A stretch of DNA of 17,952 bases from an uncultured Olsenella sp. (GCA_900548775.1 URLM01000038.1:1-17952); one strand, 5' to 3'; counted from the first letter of the stretch, positions 6,340 to 14,837 are shown. Numbers and translations are program-made. The notes: generated by a model not told the origin, from the sequence alone.

Positions 6340-9153
6340 CTAGCCCTGCTCGGACGCACCCTCGACAGCGTCGTGACAGCGGCAGCACAGCCCGTCCTCG
6401 CCAAGCTCGCGCCAGTTCCAGCACCTGGGGCAGCGCTCGCCCTCGGCGTGGGAAACCTCGGCGAAGAACTCGTCGCCTGCGACGACCGTGACCGCGGAGC
6501 ACACGAGGGGCTCGGCGAGGTCGACGCCGGTCGCGGTGAGCGCCTCGAGGGCGTCGGCGGGCACGGTGAGCGCCGCGCGTGCCGCCTGTGAGGTCTTCTC
6601 GGGAATGACTCCCTCAGAGGCAGCCTCCTCGTATGCCTTGGTGAAGGCGCCCCTCGCCTCGACGAGGGCCTTGTGAGCCTTGAGCAGCGGCTCGTACTCG
6701 GCGGCAGCCATGGGGGCCTCATACCAGTCGAGAAGCGCCGCGTGCTCCTGGTTGTCGCGCATGGAGGCCGGCAGGTGCGGCATGGCCTCGTCGGTGGTGT
6801 AGACCAGGATCGGCTGGAAGTCGTGGATGAGCATCGAGAGGATGTAGGCCCAGGTGGTCTGCGCGGAGCGGCGCTCGGGCGAGTCAGTGGCGCCGCAGTA
6901 GACGCGATCCTTCGTCGCGTTGAGGTAGCCGTTCGAGAGCTCGGTCACGTAGTCGTAGAGCGTGCGGAAGACCACGTTGAAGCGGTAGCCCTCGTACGCA
7001 CGTGACACGGTGTCGTGGACCTCGCACATGTGCGCGAGCGTGATGCGGTCGTACGGCGTGAGGTCTGCCACGGGGACACCCTGGGTGGCGGGGTCGAACT
7101 GGTCCTCGATCTCGCCGAGCAGGAAGCGGAAGGTGTTACGAATCTTGCGGTAGGCGTCGCCCACGTGGTCGAGGATCGTGTCGTCGCAGGGGACGTCGGT
7201 CGAGGTGTCGACGGAGGCGACCCACAGGCGCAGCACGTCGGCGCCACGGGTGTCGCACTCCTTGTTGGGGTCGATCACGTTACCGAGCGACTTGGACATC
7301 TTGCGACCCTGGCCGTCAAGCGTGAAGCCCTGGGAGACGATCGACTTGTACGGCGCCACGTCGTAGGCGCCCACCGAGGTCATGAGCGAGCTCATGAACC
7401 AGCCGCGGTGCTGGTCGGAGCCCTCGAGGTACATGTCGGCGGGGAACTTGAGGTAGCCGCGGTGCTTGCACACGGCGGTGTGCGAGACGCCGGAGTCCCA
7501 CCACACGTCGAGGATGTCGGTGTTCGCCTTGAGGTTGTGGCCGCCGCACTTTGGGCACACGCAGGCGTCGCCCAGGTAGCTCGCCGGGTCCTCGGTGAAC
7601 CAGGCGTCGGAGCCCTTCTCGCGGAAGAGCTCGATGACCTTGTCGAGCGTGGCGTCGTTCATGACCGTCTCGCCGCAGTCCTGGCAGGTGTACGCAGGGA
7701 TGGGCACGCCCCAGTTGCGCTGGCGAGAGATGCACCAGTCCGGCCTGCCCTCGACCATCGAGGTGATGCGGTTGCGGGAGTGCGCGGGGTAGAAGTTGAC
7801 CTTCTCGAGCTCGCGCAGGGCGTCCTTGCGCAGGCCGGTCTTGTCCATCGAGACGAACCACTGGCTCGTGGCGCGGAAGATGACGGGCTGCTTGCAGCGC
7901 CAGCAGTGCGGGTAGCTGTGGTTGATGTCCTCGTGGAGGATGAGCGTGCCGCGCTCGTCGAGCCACTCGATGATCTTGGGGTTGGCGTCGTTCACGTTCA
8001 TGCCGGACCACGGGCCGCCGGTCCCCATGCCGTCGCCCTTGTAGAAGTTGCCGTCGTCGTCGACGGGCATGACCACGGGGATGTTGAAGCGCATGCCGGC
8101 GTTGTAGTCGTCCACGCCGTGGCCGGGAGCCGTGTGGACGATGCCGGTGCCGTCCTCGAGCGTGACGTAGTCGGCGTAGATGAACTCGCCCTCGACGCCC
8201 TGGTCGCCGAAGATGGGCTGCTTGTACTTGTTGTGGCAGAGCTCCTCGCCCGTCATGCGCCAGACCTCGCCGTCGGCGCGGCGCGCGAGCTCATAGGACT
8301 CGTAGCCAAACTTGGCGCAGTCCTTCTCGACGAGGGCCTCGGCCATGATCTCGGCGCGGCCGTCGACCACGACGGCCACGTAGTCCGCCTCGGGGTGCAG
8401 GATGACGGCGTCATCGGCGGGAAGGGTCCACGGGGTCGTGGTCCAGATGTCAACCCAGAGGTTGTCCTTGTAGGCCTCGAGGCCGGCGGGCACGGTGGCC
8501 ATCTCGAAGCGCACAAAGATGGCCGGCGAGACCTCGTCGCCGTACTCGATCTCCGCCTCGGCGAGCGCCGTGTGGCAGTGGGTGCACCAGTGCACGGGCT
8601 TGCGGCCGCGATAGATGGCGCCCTTGTCGAAGATGGCCTTGAAGATCTCGACGTCGGTGGCGTCGTAATCGTGGACGTAGGTGAGGTAGGGGTTGTCCCA
8701 CTCGCCCAGCACGCCCAGGCGCTTGAAGCCCTGACGCTGGGTGTCGACCTGCTCGACCGCCATCTTGCGGCAGAGCTCGCGGATCTTGACGGTGGGGAGC
8801 TGGTTGAACTTCTCGGTGCCCAGCGTCTCCTCGACCTTGTGCTCGATGGGCTGGCCGTGGCAGTCCCAGCCAGGAACGTATGGGGTCTGGTAGCCGCGCA
8901 TGGACCAGTAGCGGTTGATGATGTCCTTGCTGATCTTGTTCTGCGCGTGGCCCAGGTGGATGGGGCCGTTGGCATACGGGGGGCCATCATGAAGCACGAA
9001 CTTCTCGTGCCCCTCGTTCTTCTTGAGGAGCTGCTCGTAGAGCTTGTCCTCGTCCCACTGGGCGAGGCGCTTGGGCTCGTTCTGGGCGAGCGACGCCCTC
9101 ATGGGGAACCCCGTCTTGGGGAGGTTCATCGTCTTCTTGTACTCGTTTGCCAC
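6340..9153 (-). CDS. ileS: Isoleucyl-tRNA synthetase
   Basis: The enzyme charges tRNA-Ile with isoleucine and edits valine in the cytoplasm. The 937-aa protein has the class I signature HLGH (66-69), the editing-domain sequence HTAPGHGVDDY (about 340-350), the CISRQRNWG segment, GSDQHRGWF, KMSKS (618-622), and a C-terminal zinc ribbon with cysteines near 908, 911, 923/924 and 926. Length is normal for a bacterial IleRS. The start is GTG at 9153, because GGAGGG lies 7 nt upstream. The frame stays open to 9402, but that part is the T-box leader RNA, and an ATG at 9168 has no ribosome site. Expression should respond to uncharged tRNA-Ile through that leader. ileS, lspA and rluD probably form one unit. 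Confidence 0.97.
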   Translation of the reverse strand: MANEYKKTMNLPKTGFPMRASLAQNEPKRLAQWDEDKLYEQLLKKNEGHEKFVLHDGPPYANGPIHLGHAQNKISKDIINRYWSMRGYQTPYVPGWDCHGQPIEHKVEETLGTEKFNQLPTVKIRELCRKMAVEQVDTQRQGFKRLGVLGEWDNPYLTYVHDYDATDVEIFKAIFDKGAIYRGRKPVHWCTHCHTALAEAEIEYGDEVSPAIFVRFEMATVPAGLEAYKDNLWVDIWTTTPWTLPADDAVILHPEADYVAVVVDGRAEIMAEALVEKDCAKFGYESYELARRADGEVWRMTGEELCHNKYKQPIFGDQGVEGEFIYADYVTLEDGTGIVHTAPGHGVDDYNAGMRFNIPVVMPVDDDGNFYKGDGMGTGGPWSGMNVNDANPKIIEWLDERGTLILHEDINHSYPHCWRCKQPVIFRATSQWFVSMDKTGLRKDALRELEKVNFYPAHSRNRITSMVEGRPDWCISRQRNWGVPIPAYTCQDCGETVMNDATLDKVIELFREKGSDAWFTEDPASYLGDACVCPKCGGHNLKANTDILDVWWDSGVSHTAVCKHRGYLKFPADMYLEGSDQHRGWFMSSLMTSVGAYDVAPYKSIVSQGFTLDGQGRKMSKSLGNVIDPNKECDTRGADVLRLWVASVDTSTDVPCDDTILDHVGDAYRKIRNTFRFLLGEIEDQFDPATQGVPVADLTPYDRITLAHMCEVHDTVSRAYEGYRFNVVFRTLYDYVTELSNGYLNATKDRVYCGATDSPERRSAQTTWAYILSMLIHDFQPILVYTTDEAMPHLPASMRDNQEHAALLDWYEAPMAAAEYEPLLKAHKALVEARGAFTKAYEEAASEGVIPEKTSQAARAALTVPADALEALTATGVDLAEPLVCSAVTVVAGDEFFAEVSHAEGERCPRCWNWRELGEDGLCCRCHDAVEGASEQG

Positions 9154-9160
9154 CTGGACA

Positions 9161-9166
9161 CCCTCC
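9161..9166 (-). promoter_or_regulatory. Ribosome binding site of ileS
   Basis: GGAGGG lies 7 nt before the GTG at 9153. It overlaps the codons that would follow an ATG at 9168, so it favours the GTG start. Confidence 0.75.
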
Positions 9167-9179
9167 ATCTCGCGGGCAC

Positions 9180-9217
9180 AAAAGAGCGCCCGTCCCTCCT
9201 GCTGGGACGAAGCGCTC
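9180..9217 (-). terminator. T-box attenuator terminator
   Basis: The minus strand folds GAGCGC TTCGTCCC (9217-9204) against GGGACG GGCGCTC (9196-9184) around the loop AGCAGGA, followed by TTTT. Its left arm overlaps the antiterminator's right arm, so only one can form. Confidence 0.92.
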
Positions 9218-9442
9218 GTTTCACACTTCGCTTGTGACCACCCAGCGAGCGGATCTTCCGCCAAACTCGGCTGGCCTGTGTCGGCGGCCACTCCGTCGGC
9301 GCCTACTTGCGGGCGAGAAGCCCCCGCTTTGGGGCCGCAGCTCCGGGGTGATCTTGCGACGGACGCCAAGGCGGGCTCCCACCATCCCCGCTCGCTTCCC
9401 ATGGCGCTGTCCGAGGCTACCTGTCCCCTTCACAGCCTTCGG
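9180..9442 (-). ncRNA. T-box leader of ileS (isoleucine, transcriptional)
   Basis: The leader senses uncharged tRNA-Ile. Stem I is visible: lower stem GGGG/CCCC, a GGTAG motif, a distal segment GCGAGCGGGGATGG and GAGCCCGCC at about 9395-9370, and a specifier loop with codon ATC at 9352-9350 followed by ACCCC. The antiterminator has GCTGGG (9246-9241), bulge TGGTC (9240-9236) and ACAAGCG (9235-9229), pairing with CGCTT (9214-9210), GT and CCCAGC (9206-9201), with one bulged C. TGGT complements the ACCA end of tRNA. The standard GGTGGNACCGCG is altered to GGTGGTCACAAGCG, with matching changes on the paired arm. The competing terminator shares the 3' arm. Confidence 0.92.
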
Positions 9443-9448
9443 GGCTGC

Positions 9449-9477
9449 ATGATAGCACGTTCGCCAGCCCCTTTCGA
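9449..9477 (-). promoter_or_regulatory. Candidate promoter of the ileS T-box leader
   Basis: The minus strand has TGC directly before TATCAT (9454-9449), an extended -10. A weak -35, TCGAAA (9477-9472), lies 17 nt upstream. Transcription would start near 9442, just before the stem I sequence, which is the expected place. Confidence 0.55.
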
Positions 9478-9506
9478 GCGCTGGCGGATTTCCCCGAGAA
9501 GAGCAC

Positions 9507-9540
9507 GGTGCCGCACGGACGACCACGTCCGTGCGGCACC
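9507..9540. terminator. Perfect 14-bp hairpin downstream of ftsH
   Basis: GGTGCCGCACGGAC (9507-9520) and GTCCGTGCGGCACC (9527-9540) pair perfectly around a 6-nt loop. It lies 60 nt past the ftsH stop and upstream of the ileS promoter, so it likely ends the ftsH transcript. The following minus-strand bases (GTGCTCTTCTC) are only partly T-rich. A smaller hairpin, GGGGC/GCCCC (9559-9571), lies between it and ftsH. Confidence 0.65.
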
Positions 9541-9600
9541 AAAGCCTGATCTTGTCACGGGGCGGTGCCCCCGGGCTTCTCGCCTGTCGTACGCCCTGTG

Positions 9601-11502
9601 CTACTGCACGCCCTGGGACGAGAACTGCGGGGCGAAGCCGTCGTCGCGCTTGAGCATCTTCATGAACTCCTCGCCCGTAATGGTCTCCTTCTTCTGGAGG
9701 TAGTGGGCGATCTCGTGCAGCTTGAAGCGGTTGGCCTTGAGAGTCTCCATCGCCTGGGTGTGGCCCTCCTCGACAAGCGCCTGCACCTCGGCGTCGACCT
9801 CCTGTGCCGTCCCCTCGGAGCAGGTGAGCTCGGCGCCACCGCCGAGGTAGCGGCTGCGCTGCTGGCCCAGGGCGACCATGCCGAACTTGTCGGACATGCC
9901 GTACTGGGTGACCATTGCGCGCGCAATCTGGGTTGCCTTCTCGATGTCGTTCGAGGCGCCGGTGGTCATCTCGTTGAAGATGAGCTCCTCGGCCGCGCGG
10001 CCGCCGCAGAGCACCGCGATCTTGTCCTTGGCCTCCTTGCGCGTGGTGAGGAAGTGCTGGTCCTCCTCGACCTGCATGGTGAAGCCCAGGGCGCCCGAGG
10101 TACGCGGCACGATGGTGATCTTCTGGACGGGCGCGGAGCCGCTCTGCATGGCGGCGACGATGGCGTGACCGGTCTCGTGGTAGGCCACGACCTCCTTCTC
10201 GTGCTCGGAGAGGACCGTGGACTTCTTCTTCTCGCCGGCGATGACCACGTCGACGGACTCCTCCAGGTCCTCCTGCGAGACGCGGTTGCGGCCGAAGCGC
10301 ACGGCCCGAAGCGCCGCCTCGTTGATGATGTTCGCGAGGTCTGCGCCGGAGGCACCGGGCGTGGAGCGGGCGATCACGCTGAGGTCGATGTCGCGGTCCA
10401 TCTTCACGTCGTTGGCGTGGATCTTGAGGATGGCCTCGCGGCCGGCGAGGTCGGGCAGCTCGACGGGGATGCGACGGTCAAAGCGGCCGGGGCGGAGCAG
10501 TGCGGGGTCGAGCGTCTCGGGGCGGTTGGTCGCGGCGAGAACCACGATGCCCTTGTGGTTGTCGAAGCCGTCCATCTCGGAGAGGAGCTGGTTCAGGGTC
10601 TGCTCGCGCTCGTCGTTGGAGTTGAGCGACATGTCGCGCTTCTTGCCCACGGCGTCGATCTCGTCAATGAAGACGATGCAGGGGGCTTTCTCCTTGGCCT
10701 GCTTGAAGAGGTCGCGCACCTTGGCGGCACCGCGGCCCACGAACATCTCGACGAACTCGGAGCCGGAGATCTGGAAGAAGGGCACGCCTGCCTCGCCGGC
10801 GACGGCCTTGGCGAGCAGCGTCTTGCCCGTGCCCGGAGGGCCTACGAGCAACGCGCCGCGGGGGCACTTGGCGCCAATCTCGTTGTACTTGCCGGGGTTC
10901 TTGAGGAAGTGGACGATCTCCTGGAGCGACTCCTTGGCCTCGTCCTGGCCGGCGACGTCCTTGAAGGTGACGCCGGTGTCCTCGCCCTTGACCTCCTTGG
11001 CGTTGGAACGGCCAAGGCCGCCGCCCATGCCAAAGCCTCCGCCGAAGTTCATCGATGGGCCATCGTCGCCCATCTGCTTCTTCATCTGGCGGTTTGCCCA
11101 CCAGCCGATGAGGAACAGACCAACAAGCGGCAGGCCGTAGGCAATGAGCATGTAGATCCACAGGTCACCCGACGTGTCTGGGATCGACGCCGTCATGTCC
11201 ACGCCGTGGTCCTTGAGCGTGGTCGCAAGGGAGTCGTCGTTCGGCCAGGCGGTGGTCTTGTAGATCTTCTGGGAGTCTCCCGTGCCCTCGGTGTACTTGA
11301 TTGTGTTGTTGCTGGTGTCGATCTCGGCGGAGACGACCTTGTTGTTGTCGACGTCCTCGAGGAACTGAGAGTAGCTGGTCTCGGTCACCTGAGAGCTCAC
11401 CAGGTTGGGGTAGAGCGTCTGGCTCACCGCGAGGTACACCACGATCGCGATGAGCACGTAGATCAGCATCGATCTGCGTCTCTTGTTGTCATCCATGTCC
11501 AT
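9601..11502 (-). CDS. ftsH: ATP-dependent zinc metalloprotease FtsH
   Basis: This membrane-anchored AAA+ protease degrades membrane and short-lived cytoplasmic proteins. The 633-aa protein has an N-terminal membrane segment (about 12-30), an extracytoplasmic domain, and a second membrane segment (about 114-135). A glycine- and methionine-rich linker follows (about 152-164), then the AAA+ domain with Walker A GPPGTGKT (221-228), Walker B IVFIDEID (276-283) and RPGRFDR. The protease domain carries the zinc motif HETGH (442-446). The start is ATG at 11502, with GAAAGGG 7 nt upstream; the frame stays open to 11586 but would read through the leader and a hairpin. The pore-adjacent sequence MFVGRGAAKVRDLF has Arg where many FtsH have Val or Ser. 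It appears monocistronic, with hairpins on both sides. Confidence 0.97.
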   Translation of the reverse strand: MDMDDNKRRRSMLIYVLIAIVVYLAVSQTLYPNLVSSQVTETSYSQFLEDVDNNKVVSAEIDTSNNTIKYTEGTGDSQKIYKTTAWPNDDSLATTLKDHGVDMTASIPDTSGDLWIYMLIAYGLPLVGLFLIGWWANRQMKKQMGDDGPSMNFGGGFGMGGGLGRSNAKEVKGEDTGVTFKDVAGQDEAKESLQEIVHFLKNPGKYNEIGAKCPRGALLVGPPGTGKTLLAKAVAGEAGVPFFQISGSEFVEMFVGRGAAKVRDLFKQAKEKAPCIVFIDEIDAVGKKRDMSLNSNDEREQTLNQLLSEMDGFDNHKGIVVLAATNRPETLDPALLRPGRFDRRIPVELPDLAGREAILKIHANDVKMDRDIDLSVIARSTPGASGADLANIINEAALRAVRFGRNRVSQEDLEESVDVVIAGEKKKSTVLSEHEKEVVAYHETGHAIVAAMQSGSAPVQKITIVPRTSGALGFTMQVEEDQHFLTTRKEAKDKIAVLCGGRAAEELIFNEMTTGASNDIEKATQIARAMVTQYGMSDKFGMVALGQQRSRYLGGGAELTCSEGTAQEVDAEVQALVEEGHTQAMETLKANRFKLHEIAHYLQKKETITGEEFMKMLKRDDGFAPQFSSQGVQ

Positions 11503-11577
11503 CTGTGGACCCTTTCGTCCGATTCCGTGCATGAGCCTGCCCCTAGCGTACCCATTTGCCACGTCTCCATAAATAAT

Positions 11578-11604
11578 GTGCGGCACCTTTCACGGGTGCC
11601 GCAC
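11578..11604. terminator. 10-bp hairpin between fbp and ftsH
   Basis: GTGCGGCACC (11578-11587) and GGTGCCGCAC (11595-11604) pair perfectly around a 7-nt loop. On the minus strand it is followed by the AT-rich ATTATTTATGG. It probably ends fbp transcription before ftsH. The same ten-base arms occur in the hairpin at 9507-9540. Confidence 0.6.
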
Positions 11605-11630
11605 GGGCATGGCTGGTACGAGAAGGATTG

Positions 11631-11654
11631 CCCGGCGCCCCTCGAGGGGCCGGG
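11631..11654. terminator. Second hairpin downstream of fbp
   Basis: CCCGGCGCCCC and GGGGCCGGG pair around TCGA with one bulged base. The core GCCCCTCGAGGGGC is a perfect 14-nt palindrome. It lies 12 nt past the fbp stop on the minus strand. The bases beyond it (CAATCCTTCTC) are only weakly T-rich. Confidence 0.45.
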
Positions 11655-11665
11655 CTGGACCGGGG

Positions 11666-13561
11666 CTATCCCCTCTCGGGAAGCATGCCGGTGCGGTATG
11701 CGTCGAGAAGCGCCCGCAGGTCTGCTACCTGTCCGCGAATCTGGACACCCGTGTCCGTGTCGCCAATGGTCTTTGGCCTGGGGTAGATCTCAAAGCGGTC
11801 GTCGTCACTCATGATGTCGGCATTGAGGTCGAGCACGTCGGCGATGGTGCCAAAGGGCCGGTGCGCCTTGATGCGCATGCCCCGGGGGTCCGAGATGAGG
11901 GTGTAGCCCGCGATGCCCGTGGTCTTGTGGTAGGCCTGGCAGAAGCCACCGTCGATAACCACGAGAAGGCCGCCCGCCTTGATGGGGCTCTCGCCGTCCG
12001 CAGCGTGCACGGGGGTGTGGCCGTTGATGATGTGGCCATGAACCGGGTCTGCTCCAAACTCCGTGAGGATGCGCCGTGCCACCTCGGGCTTCTCGGTGAG
12101 CCTGAAGTATGGGTCACGCGGTTCCTCCCAGGTGGAGCGGTCGGTGAGGTAGGTGCGCTCGAAGGTCTTCACCACGCGTCCCGAGAGCGGCGAGTAGCGC
12201 CCGCACCAGAGGTACCACATCCAGTCGAGGGAAACCTGGTCGTGCTCATGCCAGGCCTGGCGAGCAAGGCGATCGGCGTAGTCGTAGTACTCGCGTCCGG
12301 CGAGGAGACGGTCCTGGTGGCGCACGGCGCAGAAGGTGCCGTCCTCGTTCATGGGGACGCAGGCATGGAAGATCGCGTTGCCGTTGCGCACCAGGTAGGC
12401 TGACCCGTGATCGTAGAGGAAGCCAATGTGGGCGCGCAGCTTGTCCGAGGAGCGCACGGCGTCCATGAGGCCGTCCATCACGCGCTTCTCGTCTGCCGAG
12501 AGCTCATAGGGGTGGGCCGGATCGAGCGTGGGGAAGTCTCGCGTGCGCATCTCGTACGTGGTGCCGTTGAGCTCGAGCACGCCCCGGGACGCGTCCACAT
12601 GCCCCAGCAGCAGCCTGTCTTCCATGTGCCAGTTGGGGTGGCGCATGATGACCTGGCCCTCGAGCTTGAAGAGGATGACCGAGATGGCCTTCTCCATGGG
12701 CGTCATGCCATCGTCCTGCGTGTAGATAGCCTCCGAGAAGAGCGCCAGCTCACGCAGGCTCACGCCATAGGCGCTCTCGAGGATCGAAAGGCTCTCGTAG
12801 TGGATGTTGTTGCGAATCACGGCGGCCAAGCACGCCGCCGAGCCCGAGGCCGCGCCCATCCAGACGATGTCGTGGTTGCCCCACTCGACGTCGATGGAGT
12901 GGTAGCCCATCAGTCGGTCGCAGATCTTGTCGGCATGTGGCCCGCGGTCGAAGATGTCACCCACCAGATGCATGTGGTCCACAGCCAGGCGCTTGATGAG
13001 CGCCGCAAGCGAGCAGATGAAGTCGTCGGCCGATCCGGTGTCGATGATCGTTTCGATGATGCGCTGGTGGTAGGCAAGGCGCGCCTCCCGCTCGTCAGGC
13101 GAGATGTGCAGGAGCTCGTCGATGATGTAGGCGTAGGCCACAGGCATGGCCTTGCGCACCTTGGAGCGGGTGTAGGAGCCGGAGAGGCGGCGGGCGAGAC
13201 GCACGAGGCGCATGAGCGTGATGGCGTACCACTCGCCTGTTGCCGCGTCCTCCTCGCGCAGGCGGCGGAGCTTCTCGACCGGATAGTAGACGAGCGTGCA
13301 GAGGTCGGCCTGCTCGCCCGCCGTGAGCTCGAGGTTGAAGACCTCCTCCACGCGCTCGCGGATGACACCCGAGCAGTTGTTGAGGATGTGCTCGAAGGCC
13401 TCGTACTCGCCGTGGACGTCCGAGACGAAGTGCTCGGTGCCCTTTGGCAGGTTGAGGATGGCCTCGAGGTTGATGACCTCGGTGAAGGCGGCCTGGGTGG
13501 TTGGGAACTTCTCGGAGAGAAGTTCCAAGTACTTGAGCTGGGCGGGATCTGTGTCCTGCAT
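11666..13561 (-). CDS. fbp: Class III fructose-1,6-bisphosphatase
   Basis: The enzyme hydrolyses fructose-1,6-bisphosphate to fructose-6-phosphate, the irreversible gluconeogenic step. Class III enzymes occur mainly in Firmicutes and some Actinobacteria and belong to the metallophosphoesterase fold, unrelated to E. coli Fbp or GlpX. The 631-aa protein shows the expected metal-binding motifs in order: SDVHGE (47-52), GDIFDRG (201-207), GNHD (228-231) and, near the end, NGHTPV and VVIDGGF. Length is close to the Bacillus enzyme. The start is ATG at 13561, with AGGGAG 8 nt upstream. The frame is open to 13873, but that part covers a 35-bp direct repeat and the end of the next gene. An in-frame ATG at 13588 has a poorer ribosome site. 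No clear promoter was found. Confidence 0.96.
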   Translation of the reverse strand: MQDTDPAQLKYLELLSEKFPTTQAAFTEVINLEAILNLPKGTEHFVSDVHGEYEAFEHILNNCSGVIRERVEEVFNLELTAGEQADLCTLVYYPVEKLRRLREEDAATGEWYAITLMRLVRLARRLSGSYTRSKVRKAMPVAYAYIIDELLHISPDEREARLAYHQRIIETIIDTGSADDFICSLAALIKRLAVDHMHLVGDIFDRGPHADKICDRLMGYHSIDVEWGNHDIVWMGAASGSAACLAAVIRNNIHYESLSILESAYGVSLRELALFSEAIYTQDDGMTPMEKAISVILFKLEGQVIMRHPNWHMEDRLLLGHVDASRGVLELNGTTYEMRTRDFPTLDPAHPYELSADEKRVMDGLMDAVRSSDKLRAHIGFLYDHGSAYLVRNGNAIFHACVPMNEDGTFCAVRHQDRLLAGREYYDYADRLARQAWHEHDQVSLDWMWYLWCGRYSPLSGRVVKTFERTYLTDRSTWEEPRDPYFRLTEKPEVARRILTEFGADPVHGHIINGHTPVHAADGESPIKAGGLLVVIDGGFCQAYHKTTGIAGYTLISDPRGMRIKAHRPFGTIADVLDLNADIMSDDDRFEIYPRPKTIGDTDTGVQIRGQVADLRALLDAYRTGMLPERG

Positions 13562-13687
13562 GTGGTGTTCTCCCTGCGACGGTTGCATCTTTTCAGTGTG
13601 CGCTGGTCTGGGGAGATGAGCGCCGAGATTTCGGCGAGAAGGCCATAGTCTGGTCCGTCCGCGCCGGGACGCCGATTCCGCGATTCT

Positions 13688-13782
13688 TCGCCGTTTAGGC
13701 AGGCCTAACCGTCCGGAATCCGCGTGGTTCAGCGGTGGCGCGGTTTCTCGCCGTTTAGGCAGGCCTAACCGTCCGGAATCCG
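13688..13782. repeat. Two 35-bp direct repeats spaced 60 bp
   Basis: Positions 13688-13722 and 13748-13782 are identical. Each contains the palindrome TTAGGCAGGCCTAA followed by CCGTCCGGAATCCG. The copies are exactly 60 bp apart, with an unrelated 25-bp spacer. They fill the gap between the RNA methyltransferase stop and the fbp leader. A small hairpin, CGCCGA/TCGGCG (13621-13636), lies between them and fbp. Confidence 0.85.
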
Positions 13783-13817
13783 TGCCAAGAAGGAGAAGAA
13801 AGGAGCCCCCGCACCGT

Positions 13818-14642
13818 CTACCGCCGGCGCGCGAAGAGCTCCCAGAATGCGACCGCCGAAGAAGCGGCAACATTGAGTGAGTCCACGCCGTTCGACATGG
13901 GGATGATCACGGAGCGCCCGACGGCGTCGAGCGTCGGTCGCGTGAGCCCGTAGCCCTCGCAGCCAAAGAAGAGCGCGACCTTCTCGGCAGAGGACACAGA
14001 CGGGTCGTCTATGGGCACGGCCCCCTCCTCGAGTGCCATCGAGAGGCACGAGAACCCCCGGCCGCGCAGGTCGCCGACGATCCCCGCGGGCCAGGCGTCA
14101 TCGTAGACGCGGGCCCAGGGGACCTGGAACACCGTCCCCATCGAGACGCGCACCGCTCGCCTGCCAAGCGGGTCGGCGCAGCGCGGCGAGAGGAGCACGG
14201 CGTCCGCGCCAAGCGCGGCGGCAGACCTGAAGACCGCCCCAACGTTGGTGACGTCGACGAGGTCCTCGAGGACGGCGACGTGTCGGGCGCCGAGAAGGGC
14301 CAGCTCAACCGTGCGCGGATGCGGACGGCGCATGGCGCAGAGAAGCCCGCGGTTCACGTTGAACCCGGTGAGGCGCTCCATCTGCTCGTGCGGCAGCACG
14401 TAGGAGACGCACCCCGCGCGCTCGATGAGGTCCGTGCAGGACTCCAGCCTGGCGTCGTCCACCAAAAACGAGAGGGGCTCGAGGCCAGCGTCCAGCGCGA
14501 CCTCCACGACCAGCCGCGACTCTGCGATGAGCACGCCCTTTTCGGGCTCGAGCTTGCTTCGCAGCTGGCGGTCGGTGAGCCGAACGTAGGCGTCAAGGCG
14601 CGTGTCCTCGGCGCTCTCAATGCGTATGACCTGCGTGTCCAC
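13818..14642 (-). CDS. SpoU/TrmH-family RNA methyltransferase
   Basis: The 274-aa protein is an S-adenosylmethionine-dependent 2'-O-ribose methyltransferase of the SPOUT knot fold, acting on tRNA or rRNA. An N-terminal substrate-binding part (about 15-105, ending LTGFNVNRGLLCAMRRP) precedes the catalytic domain. That domain carries the three SpoU motifs: NVGAVFRSA (133-141), FGCEGYGL (226-233, usually with Asn or Ser before Glu) and IPMSNGVDSLNVAASSAVAFWE (247-268, cofactor knot). The start is GTG at 14642, with GGAGG 9 nt upstream. The frame remains open for another 550 codons, but that part is antisense to the transpeptidase gene. The target nucleotide is unknown. Confidence 0.92.
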   Translation of the reverse strand: MDTQVIRIESAEDTRLDAYVRLTDRQLRSKLEPEKGVLIAESRLVVEVALDAGLEPLSFLVDDARLESCTDLIERAGCVSYVLPHEQMERLTGFNVNRGLLCAMRRPHPRTVELALLGARHVAVLEDLVDVTNVGAVFRSAAALGADAVLLSPRCADPLGRRAVRVSMGTVFQVPWARVYDDAWPAGIVGDLRGRGFSCLSMALEEGAVPIDDPSVSSAEKVALFFGCEGYGLTRPTLDAVGRSVIIPMSNGVDSLNVAASSAVAFWELFARRR

Positions 14643-14837
14643 GTGCGCGGTCCTCCTCGAAACGACCTCGGGCAGCCCCTCCGGGCCGGCTGGCGCAAAG
14701 CCCGCACGGCCTTTGAAGCTTTTCTCGTGGCAAGCGCCTAAGGCGGGCGCCAGGCCACCCTGGGTTACTATAGACAAACATGACCAACTTACCGAGGCGG
14801 CAAGCCGCCTTGCATCTAGGGAGAAACGGCCTTTACC
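14643..14837. promoter_or_regulatory. Divergent intergenic region, possible promoters
   Basis: This 195-nt space separates two divergent genes. An AT-rich island at about 14764-14790 offers TATAGT on the minus strand (14773-14768) and TACTAT on the plus strand (14766-14771). Neither has a recognisable -35, so the assignment is weak. The nearest SD-like sequence to the plus-strand ATG, AGGGAG (14818-14823), is 14 nt away, which is long. Confidence 0.3.

Noticed and set aside
7015..9237. Long plus-strand open frame of 740 codons opposite ileS
   Set aside because: Antisense shadow of a certain gene: composition is Val/Leu/Asp/Gly/His-rich without domains, as expected opposite GC-rich codons.
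9154..9402. N-terminal extension of IleRS to 1020 residues
   Set aside because: This stretch is the T-box leader RNA with a terminator; the ribosome site selects the GTG at 9153.
9565..11814. Plus-strand open frame of 749 codons opposite ftsH
   Set aside because: Also an antisense shadow; ftsH on the minus strand is unambiguous.
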